A stretch of 32,820 bases of DNA from NCBI GenBank assembly GCA_009777335.1, contig WRMC01000020.1, forward strand, positions 1 through 32,820. The letters are read 5' to 3'. The notes below the pieces were generated by a model. That model was not told the origin of the DNA. It did no database searches and saw only the letters and a program-made list of their open reading frames with translations. This DNA comes from Treponema sp. (lineage in GTDB: Bacteria; Spirochaetota; Spirochaetia; Treponematales; Breznakiellaceae). Below, in pieces: positions 8,125 through 16,453 of the stretch (position 1 is its first letter; every line of letters begins with the position of its first letter). The translations under genes were made by a program, and so were the position numbers.

Positions 8125-8982
8125 ATGATCATCAACCACAATCTCTCCGCCATGTTTGCGGACCGATCCCTCAAGGTAAATGAAGTAAGCTTAAGCAAGG
8201 AGATGGAAAGACTCTCTTCTGGGCTTCGCATTAACCGTGCAGGGGACGACGCTTCCGGGCTCGCCGTTTCTGAGAAAATGCGGGCACAAATTCGGGGTTT
8301 GAACCAGGCTTCGGTCAATGCTTCAAACGGTATTTCCTTTATACAGGTTGCCGAGGGGTATTTACAGGAGAGCCAGGACATCGTTCACCGGATCAGGGAG
8401 CTTGCGGTGCAGGCCTCTAACGGCATTTATTCTGATGAAGACCGGATGTACATCCAGGTAGAAATCTCCCAGCTCGTCGACGAAGTAGACCGGATTGCCA
8501 GCCATGCCCAGTTCAACGGCATGAACCTGCTCACCGGCCGCTTTGGTAGAGCTATTGGAGAAAATGTAGTCACTGCATCTATGTGGTTCCATATCGGGGC
8601 TAACATGGATCAGAGAATGCAGGTCTTTATTGGTACCATGACCGCCCAGGGCCTGGGAATTCGCCAGATGGATAATACTTTTGTCAGCCTTAGGACCCCC
8701 GATGATGCTAACCAGACCATTGGGATCATGGATGCTGCCATGAGGATTATCAACAAGCAGCGGGCCGATCTCGGTGCCTACCAGAACCGGCTGGAACATG
8801 CGGTCAGAGGAATTGATATCGGTGCCGAAAACCTGCAGGCCTCGGAATCCCGGATTCGGGATACCAATATGGCCAACCAGATGGTTAGTTACACCAGGGA
8901 TCAGATCCTGTCCCAGGCTGGGATGGCGATGCTTGCCCAGGCTAACCAGAGGGCGGCTACGGTCTTGCAAGTTCTCAGGTAA
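8125..8982 (+). CDS. flaB: Flagellin FlaB core subunit (first copy)
   Basis: A 285-residue flagellin made only of the D0/D1 core, as in spirochaete FlaB proteins that build the core of the periplasmic filament. The N-terminal domain shows [32 protein letters not shown] and [10 protein letters not shown]. The C-terminal domain shows [14 protein letters not shown] and [12 protein letters not shown], ending in a coiled coil. The centre (about 145-190) is short, and there is no signal peptide. The start is ATG 8125, six bases after AAGGAGG and matching the conserved MIINHN; ATG 8119 lies directly against the ribosome-binding site and is rejected. It is the first gene of the filament cluster and has its own sigma-28-like promoter. 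A 12-bp hairpin follows the stop. Confidence 0.95.
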   Translation: MIINHNLSAMFADRSLKVNEVSLSKEMERLSSGLRINRAGDDASGLAVSEKMRAQIRGLNQASVNASNGISFIQVAEGYLQESQDIVHRIRELAVQASNGIYSDEDRMYIQVEISQLVDEVDRIASHAQFNGMNLLTGRFGRAIGENVVTASMWFHIGANMDQRMQVFIGTMTAQGLGIRQMDNTFVSLRTPDDANQTIGIMDAAMRIINKQRADLGAYQNRLEHAVRGIDIGAENLQASESRIRDTNMANQMVSYTRDQILSQAGMAMLAQANQRAATVLQVLR

Positions 8983-8999
8983 TAGTGTATTATTGATAT

Positions 9000-9026
9000 T
9001 TAGGGGGCTGATTTTCAGCCCCCTAA
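9000..9026 (+). terminator. Strong hairpin after the first flaB
   Basis: TTAGGGGGCTGA (9000-9011) pairs perfectly with TCAGCCCCCTAA (9015-9026) around TTT, giving a 12-bp stem. No U-tract follows, so it may act as an attenuator or 3'-end stabiliser rather than a full terminator. That would allow some readthrough into the second flaB. Confidence 0.65.
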
Positions 9027-9055
9027 CCACGATCTTTGACAAATACCCTTCTGGG

Positions 9056-9191
9056 GGCGGCGGTCTAACTGCCGCCTGTACAGCGGTATGAAACGATTAT
9101 CACCAGAGGTCTAACTTAGGGTGATGATCGTTTCGTGCCGTCTTCGGAGAAACTGAGGACATAGGCGCGATCTAGTTCACGGTTTCTCCGG
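9056..9191 (+). promoter_or_regulatory. Multi-hairpin intergenic RNA between the two flaB genes
   Basis: Three stems are visible in a row. (1) GGCGGC 9056-9061 with GCCGCC 9071-9076. (2) A 21-bp helix, 9084-9104 with 9120-9140, unbroken if three G-U pairs are allowed, with a 15-base loop. (3) GGAGAAAC 9146-9153 with GTTTCTCC 9182-9189, extendable by two pairs. The motif GGTCTAACT sits in the loops of both the first and second stems. No clear sigma-28 or sigma-70 promoter was found between 9027 and 9240. The region could be a regulatory leader, an mRNA stabiliser or an RNase processing site. Confidence 0.5.
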
Positions 9192-9250
9192 CTGTACGGT
9201 ACGGCTCAGGCTAAGGACGGCCTGGGTATCCCGGTTCAAGGAGGGTTATT

Positions 9251-10105
9251 ATGATTATCAATCACAACATGAGCGCCCTGTATGCGAGTCGCCAGCTTGA
9301 TGTAAGTAACGCAAGCGTGACGAGGAGCATGGAGAGACTCAGTTCCGGAGAGCGGATTAACCGCGCCGGGGATGATGCTTCCGGACTTGCGGTTTCTGAA
9401 CGTATGAGGGCCCAAATCCGGGGACTAAATCAGGCTGAGCGCAATATCCAAAATGGTGTGTCATTTATCCAGGCCACTGAAGGGTACCTTCAGGCGACCA
9501 CGGATATCCTGCATCGTATCAGGGAATTGTCGGTCCAATCTGCCAATGGCATTTATTCCGACGAGGACAGGATGATGATTCAGGTTGAAGTATCCCAGTT
9601 AGTAGATGAAGTTAACCGTATAGCGAGCCATGCTCAGTTTAACGGTATGAATATGCTGACGGGGGCTTTTGCCCAGGATTCAACCGCCAATAGGGTTATG
9701 CAGCTCCAGGTTGGTGCCAATATGGATCAGAACGAACAGATCTTTATCGGTGCCATGACTGCCACAGCTTTAGGGCTGCAGTCTGACCAGGGCAACACAA
9801 CATTACTTTCCATTTCTACGCCGGAAGCCGCCAATCAGGCAATCGGCACCGTGGATGCAGCTATGAGAATGGTTTCCAGGCAGCGTGCCGATCTCGGCGC
9901 CTACCAGAACCGTTTCGAAATGGCCGCCCAGGGGGTTGCGGTAGCCGCAGAGAACATGCAAGCCGCCGAATCCCGCATCCGGGACGCGAACATGGCGTCG
10001 GAAGTGGTAAATTATACCAGGGATGCTATCCTTACCCAGGCGGGAACTGCCATGCTGGCCCAGGCCAATGTCAGGAACCAATCGGTACTGCAGCTTCTTG
10101 GTTAG
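9251..10105 (+). CDS. flaB: Flagellin FlaB core subunit (second copy)
   Basis: A 284-residue FlaB paralogue with the same D0/D1 plan: [59 protein letters not shown] and [12 protein letters not shown]. It differs from the first copy mostly in the central segment (about 140-185) and near both ends. Spirochaetes usually carry several FlaB proteins that co-assemble in the filament core; in Treponema pallidum FlaB1 and FlaB3 lie close together near FliD, and this arrangement resembles that one. The start is ATG 9251 after AAGGAGGGTTATT. It is followed by a clear intrinsic terminator. Which FlaB number it corresponds to cannot be decided here. Confidence 0.95.
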   Translation: MIINHNMSALYASRQLDVSNASVTRSMERLSSGERINRAGDDASGLAVSERMRAQIRGLNQAERNIQNGVSFIQATEGYLQATTDILHRIRELSVQSANGIYSDEDRMMIQVEVSQLVDEVNRIASHAQFNGMNMLTGAFAQDSTANRVMQLQVGANMDQNEQIFIGAMTATALGLQSDQGNTTLLSISTPEAANQAIGTVDAAMRMVSRQRADLGAYQNRFEMAAQGVAVAAENMQAAESRIRDANMASEVVNYTRDAILTQAGTAMLAQANVRNQSVLQLLG

Positions 10106-10164
10106 TAATTCTGCATTTCTTTCGGGTGTTTAAAGAGACTTCTGGACGTTGTCTTTTGAACACC

Positions 10165-10199
10165 GGACAGGGATGTTCGCGCCCTACCCTGTCCCTTTT
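10165..10199 (+). terminator. Intrinsic terminator after the second flaB
   Basis: GGACAGGG (10165-10172) pairs perfectly with CCCTGTCC (10187-10194), followed by CTTTTG. A second, less perfect stem (GGTGTT near 10126 with AACACC at 10159-10164) lies just upstream. Confidence 0.75.
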
Positions 10200-10208
10200 G
10201 ACCATTTT

Positions 10209-10316
10209 AGTCTTTCCCCTCTTCGGAGCCAGAAAGACTTTCCATCCCCCTTAGGGTTGATGGTTTATTTTTTCGGAGACATGGCACAGATAAAAAAGGA
10301 ATTTTATAGGTGCCAT
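10209..10316 (+). promoter_or_regulatory. flaG upstream hairpins, one presenting AAGGAA in its loop
   Basis: AGTCTTTC (10209-10216) pairs with GAAAGACT (10232-10239), with CGGAG in the loop. Further on, ATGGCAC (10281-10287) pairs with GTGCCAT (10310-10316), and inside it ATAAAA pairs with TTTTAT around the loop AAGGAA (10296-10301). A GGA in a small loop suits a CsrA-type site. The second dyad could equally be a DNA operator. No convincing promoter is seen here. Confidence 0.4.
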
Positions 10317-10362
10317 AGGGATGCTCCGGTTTTATGACTATCCGCACACATGGAGGTGTTGT

Positions 10363-10737
10363 ATGGGTACGCATATTTCTTCCTACACCGCAGGCTTTGC
10401 GGCTGCTGCGACACTTAAAGAATTTCCCCTCGATAAAAGACAGGTCTTCCCTGGCGACAGGCGAGCTGCACCAGAACAGATGGATCTGCCCATAACCAGC
10501 CAAAAGGATTCGGGCCCCCCCGAACTGCTCCAGGCCGTAACGGACCTACAGAGGGTAAGTGCCGCCTTTAATAACCGGCTTCAGTTTGTCATAGACCAAG
10601 ATACCCGTCAGATCCTTATCAAGGTGATCGATAACGAAACCGATAAAGTGATTAAGGTGCTTCCGCCTGAAGAACTGCAGCGGGTGCACCACCGGATGAA
10701 GGAGTCCATAGGGTTCTTGTTTGACCAGCTCGTGTAA
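10363..10737 (+). CDS. flaG: FlaG family flagellar protein
   Basis: A 124-residue protein whose C-terminal half is a clear FlaG domain: NNRLQFVIDQDTRQILIKVI, then DNETDKVIKVLPPEEL and a final helix. FlaG affects filament length and usually lies beside flagellin and FliD genes, as here. The N-terminal half is variable and low in recognisable motifs, which is normal for the family. ATG 10363 is chosen because TGGAGGTG precedes it at the right distance; a longer frame from 10321 would add residues of poor quality (MLRFYDYPHTWRCC). It is followed by fliD after 67 bases. Confidence 0.88.
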   Translation: MGTHISSYTAGFAAAATLKEFPLDKRQVFPGDRRAAPEQMDLPITSQKDSGPPELLQAVTDLQRVSAAFNNRLQFVIDQDTRQILIKVIDNETDKVIKVLPPEELQRVHHRMKESIGFLFDQLV

Positions 10738-10804
10738 AACGGATCCTTTTTGGCCCTGGCTTATAGCTTAGAAGCGGGAAGATACTGAGGAGATCCGGCA
10801 CTAT

Positions 10805-12799
10805 ATGTCCGATTTGTACATACCGGGTATACGAAGCCGGTTTAACACTGACCAATTAGTCGAAGACCTCATGAGGATAGAGCGCCTCCCCCGGGATCGC
10901 GCCGCCAATACCATTGAACGTCTTCAGGCAGAACGAAGCTATTGGCAGGAAATAAACCGGCGCTCCTTCTCCCTCCGGGAAAGTGCCCGGCACCTCTTCT
11001 CGTTTCAGAATCCCTTTAACGATCGCATCGTTAGTTCCGCCGACGAACTGGTCCTGACAGGCACGGCCCGGCGGGACTCGGTACAGCAGGAATTATCCTT
11101 CACGGTCCAGCAGGTAGCCCAGGCGGACCGCTTCCTCTCCAGCCCCATGGATGACAGCTTTCGGGTGGGTCAGGGAACCTACACCTATACCATAGGCTCC
11201 GAAGAGATCTCCTTCGATTTTAGGGGCGGCACCTTAAGCGAATTCAGCGAGGCCCTTAACCGCCGGGGCCGGGACCTCATCCGTTCCAGCCTTATTACCG
11301 TCCGGCCCGGTTCCCAATCCCTTCTTATAGAATCCCTGGTTACCGGGCGGGAAAACCGCCTGGGCTTCTCCGGGGCAGCCATGGAGCTGGGGGAAGCCAC
11401 GGGCATGGTAGGCCGGGTCAACGACTCCCGCCAGGATCTCTCCGCCGCCGATGCCCCCGTCCAGGTTCCCGCCGGGGACTCCTATCAGATCCCCGTCAAT
11501 TTTCAGGTTCCCAGCACGGGAAACTGGGTGATCTCCTTTGAAACCGCCACCAGTACCCGCACAGAGGCCCCCAGGGCCGTTTCGCTGCCCCCTCCGGGTC
11601 CTTCCATCCCTTCATCCGGATCCATCTCCTACGGGGGCATAGTCATCGAAAACCACGCCAGCTCGGTTAACCTTCCCGGCTGGGCTCCCCCTCCCCTCCC
11701 GGCCCGGTACGACAACATGGATGTCCTCTCCCTTAGGTTTTCCGACGGCTCAAGGATAGATCTCCCCCCCATCAGGGATTCATCGGGCTTTACCTCCTAC
11801 CAGTTTTCCCTCCGGGACCTGGCCCAGGGCCGCATGCAGGGCCAGACCCTGGTTTCAATGGAACTGGTTAACGACAATACCCATCGGGATATCTCCATTC
11901 AAAACGTAGCCATTTACGACCCCCAGGCCCTGGGGGGCATACGACCCCTAAACCCCGTCTCGGAGGCCCAGGACGCCCACATCTCCATGCAGGGAATCCG
12001 GATAGAGCGGCCCACCAACGAAATCGACGACCTGGTCCCGGGACTTACCCTGACGGTCCGGGGGGTTTCGGACCGGCCGGTTCGTTTATCCGTCGAGGCC
12101 GATGCGGAGGCCATTAAAGAGGCGGTCTATAACTTCGTGGGCAACTACAACAGGCTCATGGCGGAGATAAACATCCTTACCCGGAACGACGAAAGGGTCC
12201 TGGAAGAGATCACCTACCTTTCCAGGGAGGAGCGGGCCGAGTATCAGGAAAGGCTGGGGGCCTTTTCGGGGGATTCCACCCTGAACCAAATTCGAAGCTC
12301 CCTTATGCGGATCATGAGCTCCTCCTACCCCACTTCGGCCGAACGGGATCTGGCCCTCCTTAATCAGATAGGAATAGGAACCAACATACGCCAAAGCGGC
12401 ATAGGCTCCGGTTCGGACCCTTCACAGCTACGGGGCTACCTCGATATTAACGAGCGGGTTCTGGAAGATGCCATCAGCAGCAACCTCATCGCCATCCGGG
12501 AACTTTTTGGTACCGACACCACCGGAGATTTCCTGGCCGATACGGGCATAGCCGTGGCGGTGGATGCCCTTCTGCGCCCCTACACCGAAACCGGCGGCAT
12601 CTTTACCATGCGGAGCAATACGATCAACTCCCGGATAGATCAGGAAACCCGGCGCATAGGCACCCTGGACCGCCAGTTGGCCAACCGGGAGGCGGAACTG
12701 CGGCGGCAGTACGCCATGATGGAGTCGGCCTATAGAAGGATGGAACAGATGTCTACGTCCCTGCAAAACATGCAGCAGCAAAACAATAACAACAGGTAG
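10805..12799 (+). CDS. fliD: Flagellar filament capping protein FliD
   Basis: A 664-residue FliD (hook-associated protein 2) that caps the growing filament and helps flagellin fold into place. The N-terminal domain (about 1-105) starts MSDLYIPGIRSRFNTDQLVE and contains the helix with RIERLPRDRA. The C-terminal domain (about 430-655) shows YNFVGNYNRLMAEI, LNQIGIG, LDINERVLEDAI and a long coiled coil with NTINSRIDQETRRIGTLDRQL, ending in a Q/N-rich tail. The product is longer than enterobacterial FliD (about 470), because of a middle insertion with strand-rich domains (about 200-400) that must sit outside the cap core. The ribosome-binding site (GAGGAG) is rather far, about 13 bases. The next gene follows after four bases. 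Confidence 0.95.
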   Translation: MSDLYIPGIRSRFNTDQLVEDLMRIERLPRDRAANTIERLQAERSYWQEINRRSFSLRESARHLFSFQNPFNDRIVSSADELVLTGTARRDSVQQELSFTVQQVAQADRFLSSPMDDSFRVGQGTYTYTIGSEEISFDFRGGTLSEFSEALNRRGRDLIRSSLITVRPGSQSLLIESLVTGRENRLGFSGAAMELGEATGMVGRVNDSRQDLSAADAPVQVPAGDSYQIPVNFQVPSTGNWVISFETATSTRTEAPRAVSLPPPGPSIPSSGSISYGGIVIENHASSVNLPGWAPPPLPARYDNMDVLSLRFSDGSRIDLPPIRDSSGFTSYQFSLRDLAQGRMQGQTLVSMELVNDNTHRDISIQNVAIYDPQALGGIRPLNPVSEAQDAHISMQGIRIERPTNEIDDLVPGLTLTVRGVSDRPVRLSVEADAEAIKEAVYNFVGNYNRLMAEINILTRNDERVLEEITYLSREERAEYQERLGAFSGDSTLNQIRSSLMRIMSSSYPTSAERDLALLNQIGIGTNIRQSGIGSGSDPSQLRGYLDINERVLEDAISSNLIAIRELFGTDTTGDFLADTGIAVAVDALLRPYTETGGIFTMRSNTINSRIDQETRRIGTLDRQLANREAELRRQYAMMESAYRRMEQMSTSLQNMQQQNNNNR

Positions 12800-12803
12800 G
12801 AAT

Positions 12804-13661
12804 ATGGAAATACGAATCAATAACAAGAGGGCCGATGTTACCCTGGACACCGAAAAAACCCTGGGGGACGTCCTTTCGGCCCTGGAACAATGGATCTCCT
12901 CCAGCGGCAACCGGATCTTCTGCATCAGCGTCAACGGCGAAGAGATCCCCGGAGACCTCTTGCCCGAGGTCTTTGGAAGGGACATAGAAGAGATCAATAC
13001 CCTGGACTTGGAACTTTCCTCCTGGCAGGAACTGGCAGGGGAAGCCCTAACAGCCCTCATGGATGTCTGCATCCTCTACCAGAATGTCCCCTTCGAGGAA
13101 AGGTCCCATATCCTGGAAACCTGGGAGGCCAGCGCCGCCGCCCGCTTTTTATCCAGCGACCTGGCCGATCTGGCGGCCTTTGCCAACTCGGCCCTTAAGG
13201 GGGAAGGCCTCTTGATAAGCAGCCTCATGGGTCTTATCGATGAAAGGCTCAAAGAGCTTGCCGACCCGGGCCGGGAACTCTCCGAAGGCGAAGAGCTGGT
13301 CCACTCCATTGCCCAGCGGATGGAAGAACTCCCCCTGGACATACAGACCGGCAAGGACCAGAGGGCCGCCCAGACCATGCAGCTCTTCTCCCAGACCGCC
13401 GAAAAGCTCTTCCGGCTCCTTTTTATCTTTAAGAGCCAGGGGCTCTCCATGGATACCCTTGTTATCGAAGAGCAGAGCGCCAGGATCTTCATGGACGAGT
13501 TTTACACCGCCCTGGGGGATCTTTCATCGGCCTATGAGAAAAAGGACAGCGTCATGGTAGGGGACCTGGTGGAATACGAACTGGCCCCCCGGCTCCTGTC
13601 CTTTTACCGGGCTCTTAAAAGCAATGCCGAAAAAAACATTAGCTTAGCTTCTGCTTCTTGA
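12804..13661 (+). CDS. Conserved-looking flagellar-cluster protein of unknown function
   Basis: A 285-residue acidic protein with no signal peptide and no membrane segment. Residues 1-70 look like a small beta-grasp-type domain (MEIRINNKRADVTLDTEKTL, then a helix and a strand FCISVNGEEI). The remainder is almost entirely helical, with a well-ordered C-terminal bundle (TAEKLFRLLFIFKSQG, FMDEFYTALGDLSSAYEKKD, YELAPRLLSFYRALKSN). It starts four bases after the fliD stop and is followed by a PilZ gene, so it belongs to the filament transcript. A chaperone or export-assembly role like that of FliS is possible from position and helical character, but no FliS motif can be shown. The beta-grasp idea is only a pattern impression. 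Confidence 0.7.
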   Translation: MEIRINNKRADVTLDTEKTLGDVLSALEQWISSSGNRIFCISVNGEEIPGDLLPEVFGRDIEEINTLDLELSSWQELAGEALTALMDVCILYQNVPFEERSHILETWEASAAARFLSSDLADLAAFANSALKGEGLLISSLMGLIDERLKELADPGRELSEGEELVHSIAQRMEELPLDIQTGKDQRAAQTMQLFSQTAEKLFRLLFIFKSQGLSMDTLVIEEQSARIFMDEFYTALGDLSSAYEKKDSVMVGDLVEYELAPRLLSFYRALKSNAEKNISLASAS

Positions 13662-13685
13662 AATTAAAAAAAGGATAAGGCTTTC

Positions 13686-14810
13686 ATGTCCAGCATGGTT
13701 CCAACATTGAATATGTTTCTTCTCCAATGGCGGGCCCCGCAGTTTTACCGGGACGATGATCCCCAGCAGGGCTATACCTTTTTAATAGGCATTGGGGTCT
13801 TTGTCCTGGTCATGATTATTATCTTTTTTATCCAGGGCCGCTTCAGCCGTTCAGCCTCATCCCAGGCCCGGGCCCGGACCGGATCCAGACGATTCAGTCC
13901 CTCATCGATCCGCCGGATCGCCTCCGAATATAGCCTCAAGCGGGATCAGAGAAAGCTGCTGACCTATGTGTTTCGGGTCAACAATGCCAACGATCCGGAG
14001 CGGGTCATCAATGATCCGGCGGCCCTGGACCGCCATTTTAAGCGGGCCTTCCGGGACATACAGGTCACCTCCAATACCCCCGAAGAACTGCAGCAGAGGC
14101 TGGTGAACTTCTTCGCCCTCCGGAATACCCTGGAGGCCTACTCAGGGATGGGAGATGCTACCCCTACCCGGCTCATCGAGAACACCCCGGCGGTCCTCAT
14201 GGCGGACCGGAGCAACTACATAGTCCGGGTCATTTCATCCCTGGGCAATACGGTGGTTACCGAGTTCCCCCGGAGCGTCCTGGGCACCTCGATCCGCTTT
14301 ACCAAGGGCGCCCGAGTCAGCCTTTCGTTTTATACCAAATCGAGCAAGGGCTTTTCCTTCCAGGGGAACATCCTGGGCCCGGTGAGCACCTCCCGGGGCC
14401 TGGGCCTACAGATAGCCCTGACAGGGAAACCCATCCCCCTTACCAAGCGGATGTCCCGGCGCAGAAACTGCATGGCCCGCTGTGATTTCTCCCAGGTCAC
14501 CATCAGCTCCGGAGGCAGAAGGAAGTCCTCGAAAATGACCGTCGAAAAAGTAAAGAACGTGGGAACCATCCAGGATATTTCCATAGGGGGCTGTCTGATC
14601 AGGACCCGGAGCCCCATCCTTTCGGGGACCCGGCTTAGGATCAACATCCAGGAGCTGGATGAAAACCCCCAGATCTCCGTCCTGGGCCAGGTCCTCAGGA
14701 CCAATCGTTCGGGCTACCTGGATAACCTGCTCCATATTAAATTCATCCAGGTTCCCCGAAAGGCCTATAATGCCATCAACACCAAGGTCTACGGCTACGA
14801 CGAAGTTTGA
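13686..14810 (+). CDS. Membrane-anchored PilZ domain protein (putative c-di-GMP receptor)
   Basis: A 374-residue protein with a single transmembrane helix (about 31-50) and a basic cytoplasmic linker. A helical region and a strand-rich middle domain follow (about 175-250, SNYIVRVISSLGNTVV to GLGLQIALTG). The C-terminal PilZ domain carries the arginine cluster SRRRNCMAR (about 256-264) and the D-x-S-x-x-G motif as DISIGG (about 297-302), the two parts of the c-di-GMP site. The middle plus PilZ layout recalls YcgR-type flagellar regulators, with an added anchor. It is the last gene of the filament cluster and ends only four bases from a gene on the other strand. Regulation of motility by c-di-GMP is the likely theme, inferred from domains and position. 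Confidence 0.83.
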   Translation: MSSMVPTLNMFLLQWRAPQFYRDDDPQQGYTFLIGIGVFVLVMIIIFFIQGRFSRSASSQARARTGSRRFSPSSIRRIASEYSLKRDQRKLLTYVFRVNNANDPERVINDPAALDRHFKRAFRDIQVTSNTPEELQQRLVNFFALRNTLEAYSGMGDATPTRLIENTPAVLMADRSNYIVRVISSLGNTVVTEFPRSVLGTSIRFTKGARVSLSFYTKSSKGFSFQGNILGPVSTSRGLGLQIALTGKPIPLTKRMSRRRNCMARCDFSQVTISSGGRRKSSKMTVEKVKNVGTIQDISIGGCLIRTRSPILSGTRLRINIQELDENPQISVLGQVLRTNRSGYLDNLLHIKFIQVPRKAYNAINTKVYGYDEV

Positions 14811-14814
14811 CCAT

Positions 14815-15543
14815 TTAAACCTCTACAAAATTTAATCCCGGTATCTCGTAGCGCAGACTCTGGGCTCCCTGGGGGTGGGTAAACTCCAGGGCCGTGGCCC
14901 TTAGGCCCAGAAGGCCCCTCCCTTCATTCCTCCCTCCATATAGAGGGTCATTGAGGATGGGACGCCCTATCCAGGCCAGATGGCAGCGCACCTGATGGCG
15001 GAAACCTCGAGTCAGCCTAAGGGTGTATGAGAATGTAGACAAATCCAGATCAATTCTGTCGATAATCTCGGTTTTGTAGAGTTCCCGGCCTTCTGGAAGG
15101 GGCCGAACAGCCCGGCGGCCCCGGCCATAGGCCCTAAAGGCGCTCACTATCTTCCCTGAGGCCGCCCACTCCGGAGGGGCGGGAAAGCCCTCCAGGGCCG
15201 CTGTTTCTGGGCCAAGCTCCATCGTCCCGCAGAGGGCCCTATATTCCTTCATAAACCGCCCCTCCCTCTGCTGGCTTAAAAGAGCCTCCATGCCCCCCGG
15301 GGTCCGGGCTACCAAGAGGAGCCCCTGGGTTTCATAATCCAGCCTATGGATGAGCCCGCCCTCCCCGGGGCTCCTCCCCCCCAGGCGGCCCACTTCCGGG
15401 TAGTGCCCGGCACACCAGGACAAGAGGCATTCGGCGGATTCCCCCAGGGGGGCCGAGTGCATCCGGGGGGGCTTATAGAGCACCAGAAAATCATCCTCCT
15501 GGGCCAGCACCTGGGGGGCATGGATATCAGCTACGGAGTACAT
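14815..15543 (-). CDS. RluA-family pseudouridine synthase, without S4 domain
   Basis: A 242-residue enzyme of the RluA family, which converts uridine to pseudouridine in rRNA or tRNA. The catalytic aspartate is D69 in HRLDYETQG; most members have SG instead of QG after the threonine. The downstream strand motif appears as RLTRGFRHQVRCHLAWIG, and PILNDPLYGG is conserved. There is no N-terminal S4 domain, unlike its upstream neighbour. The start ATG at 15543 lies within the end of rluD (17-base overlap), so translation is probably coupled. The target site cannot be predicted. It is the last gene of an overlapping minus-strand chain. Confidence 0.9.
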   Translation of the reverse strand: MYSVADIHAPQVLAQEDDFLVLYKPPRMHSAPLGESAECLLSWCAGHYPEVGRLGGRSPGEGGLIHRLDYETQGLLLVARTPGGMEALLSQQREGRFMKEYRALCGTMELGPETAALEGFPAPPEWAASGKIVSAFRAYGRGRRAVRPLPEGRELYKTEIIDRIDLDLSTFSYTLRLTRGFRHQVRCHLAWIGRPILNDPLYGGRNEGRGLLGLRATALEFTHPQGAQSLRYEIPGLNFVEV

Positions 15544-16453
15544 GCATGATCTCTAAAAACCGCTCTGGCAGGGGGCTGCGAAAGACCCGGGGCTGGGTCT
15601 CCCCCGGAAGGATCAGGGAGAGGTTCTTGGCATGGAGCATGAGGCTCACCGGAAAGCGCTTATCCCTTCGGCCATAGATGGGGTCCCCCAGGATGGGGAA
15701 CCCCAGGTGGCGCAGGTGGACCCTAATCTGGTGGGTCCGGCCGGTCCTGGGCCGTACAAGAAGGAGGGAATAGTCCCCATAGGATCGCACCAGCTTGTAG
15801 CGGGTCAGGCTGGGCCTCCCCTTCCCTTTGGCTCCCGGCCCTGCGACCGTAAAGGTCTTCCTGTCCCGCCGGGATCTGATGATGGGAACATTAATAATCC
15901 CCTCCCCCTGGGGAGGGCAGCCCTGGACCAGGGCGGCATAACTTTTTTTTACGGTTCGCTTTTTAAACTGCTCTGCCAAAAAGGCGTGGGCCCCCTGGTC
16001 CCAGGCGGCGATAAGAAGCCCCGAAGTATCCTTGTCCAGCCGGTGGACTATGCCGGGCCTTAGGCTGTCAGGGGCATCCTCCGGGGCCTGCCCCTTGAGG
16101 CGGCGGTAGAGAAGGGCGTTGGCCAGGGTCCCCTGGTGGTTCCCCGCCCCGGGATGGACCACCATGCCCTGGGCCTTGTTCACCACGATGACCCGCTCGT
16201 CCTGATAAAGGACCTCCAGGGGCAGGTCTTGGGGCAGAAGGAGGGGGACTTGAGCCTCCTCCCAGGAAAGGTCGAGCCCTTCACCCCCAAAGAGGAGGCG
16301 GGAAATTTTTACCCCCCGGCCCTCTACCAGGGCCTTAAGCTTCCTGGCTTTTATCTGGGACCGGGATAATAGTTTGAGATGCTCCGCCACATAGCGGTCG
16401 AGCCGGATGCCAGAGACAAAAGACCCCTCAACCGTGCAGGAATAGGAGGGCAT
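15527..16453 (-). CDS. rluD: RluD-like 23S rRNA pseudouridine synthase
   Basis: A 308-residue pseudouridine synthase with an N-terminal S4 RNA-binding domain (about 15-70: GIRLDRYVAEHLKLLSRSQI). The catalytic domain has D140 in HRLDKDTSGLL, the R-motif RPRTGRTHQIRVHLRHLG and PILGDPIYG. RluD of Escherichia coli modifies helix 69 of 23S rRNA; this protein is of the same type and length, so the name is probable rather than certain. Its ATG overlaps the stop of the preceding gene by one base (TAATG), and its end overlaps the following synthase by 17 bases. Two RluA-family genes side by side suggest division of targets. Confidence 0.93.
   Translation of the reverse strand: MPSYSCTVEGSFVSGIRLDRYVAEHLKLLSRSQIKARKLKALVEGRGVKISRLLFGGEGLDLSWEEAQVPLLLPQDLPLEVLYQDERVIVVNKAQGMVVHPGAGNHQGTLANALLYRRLKGQAPEDAPDSLRPGIVHRLDKDTSGLLIAAWDQGAHAFLAEQFKKRTVKKSYAALVQGCPPQGEGIINVPIIRSRRDRKTFTVAGPGAKGKGRPSLTRYKLVRSYGDYSLLLVRPRTGRTHQIRVHLRHLGFPILGDPIYGRRDKRFPVSLMLHAKNLSLILPGETQPRVFRSPLPERFLEIMHVLRS

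Noticed and set aside
10738-10804. A sigma-28 promoter before fliD starting at TAAA in the flaG stop region
   Set aside because: The -10 position reads GCCCTGGC, which matches only the first three bases of the consensus.
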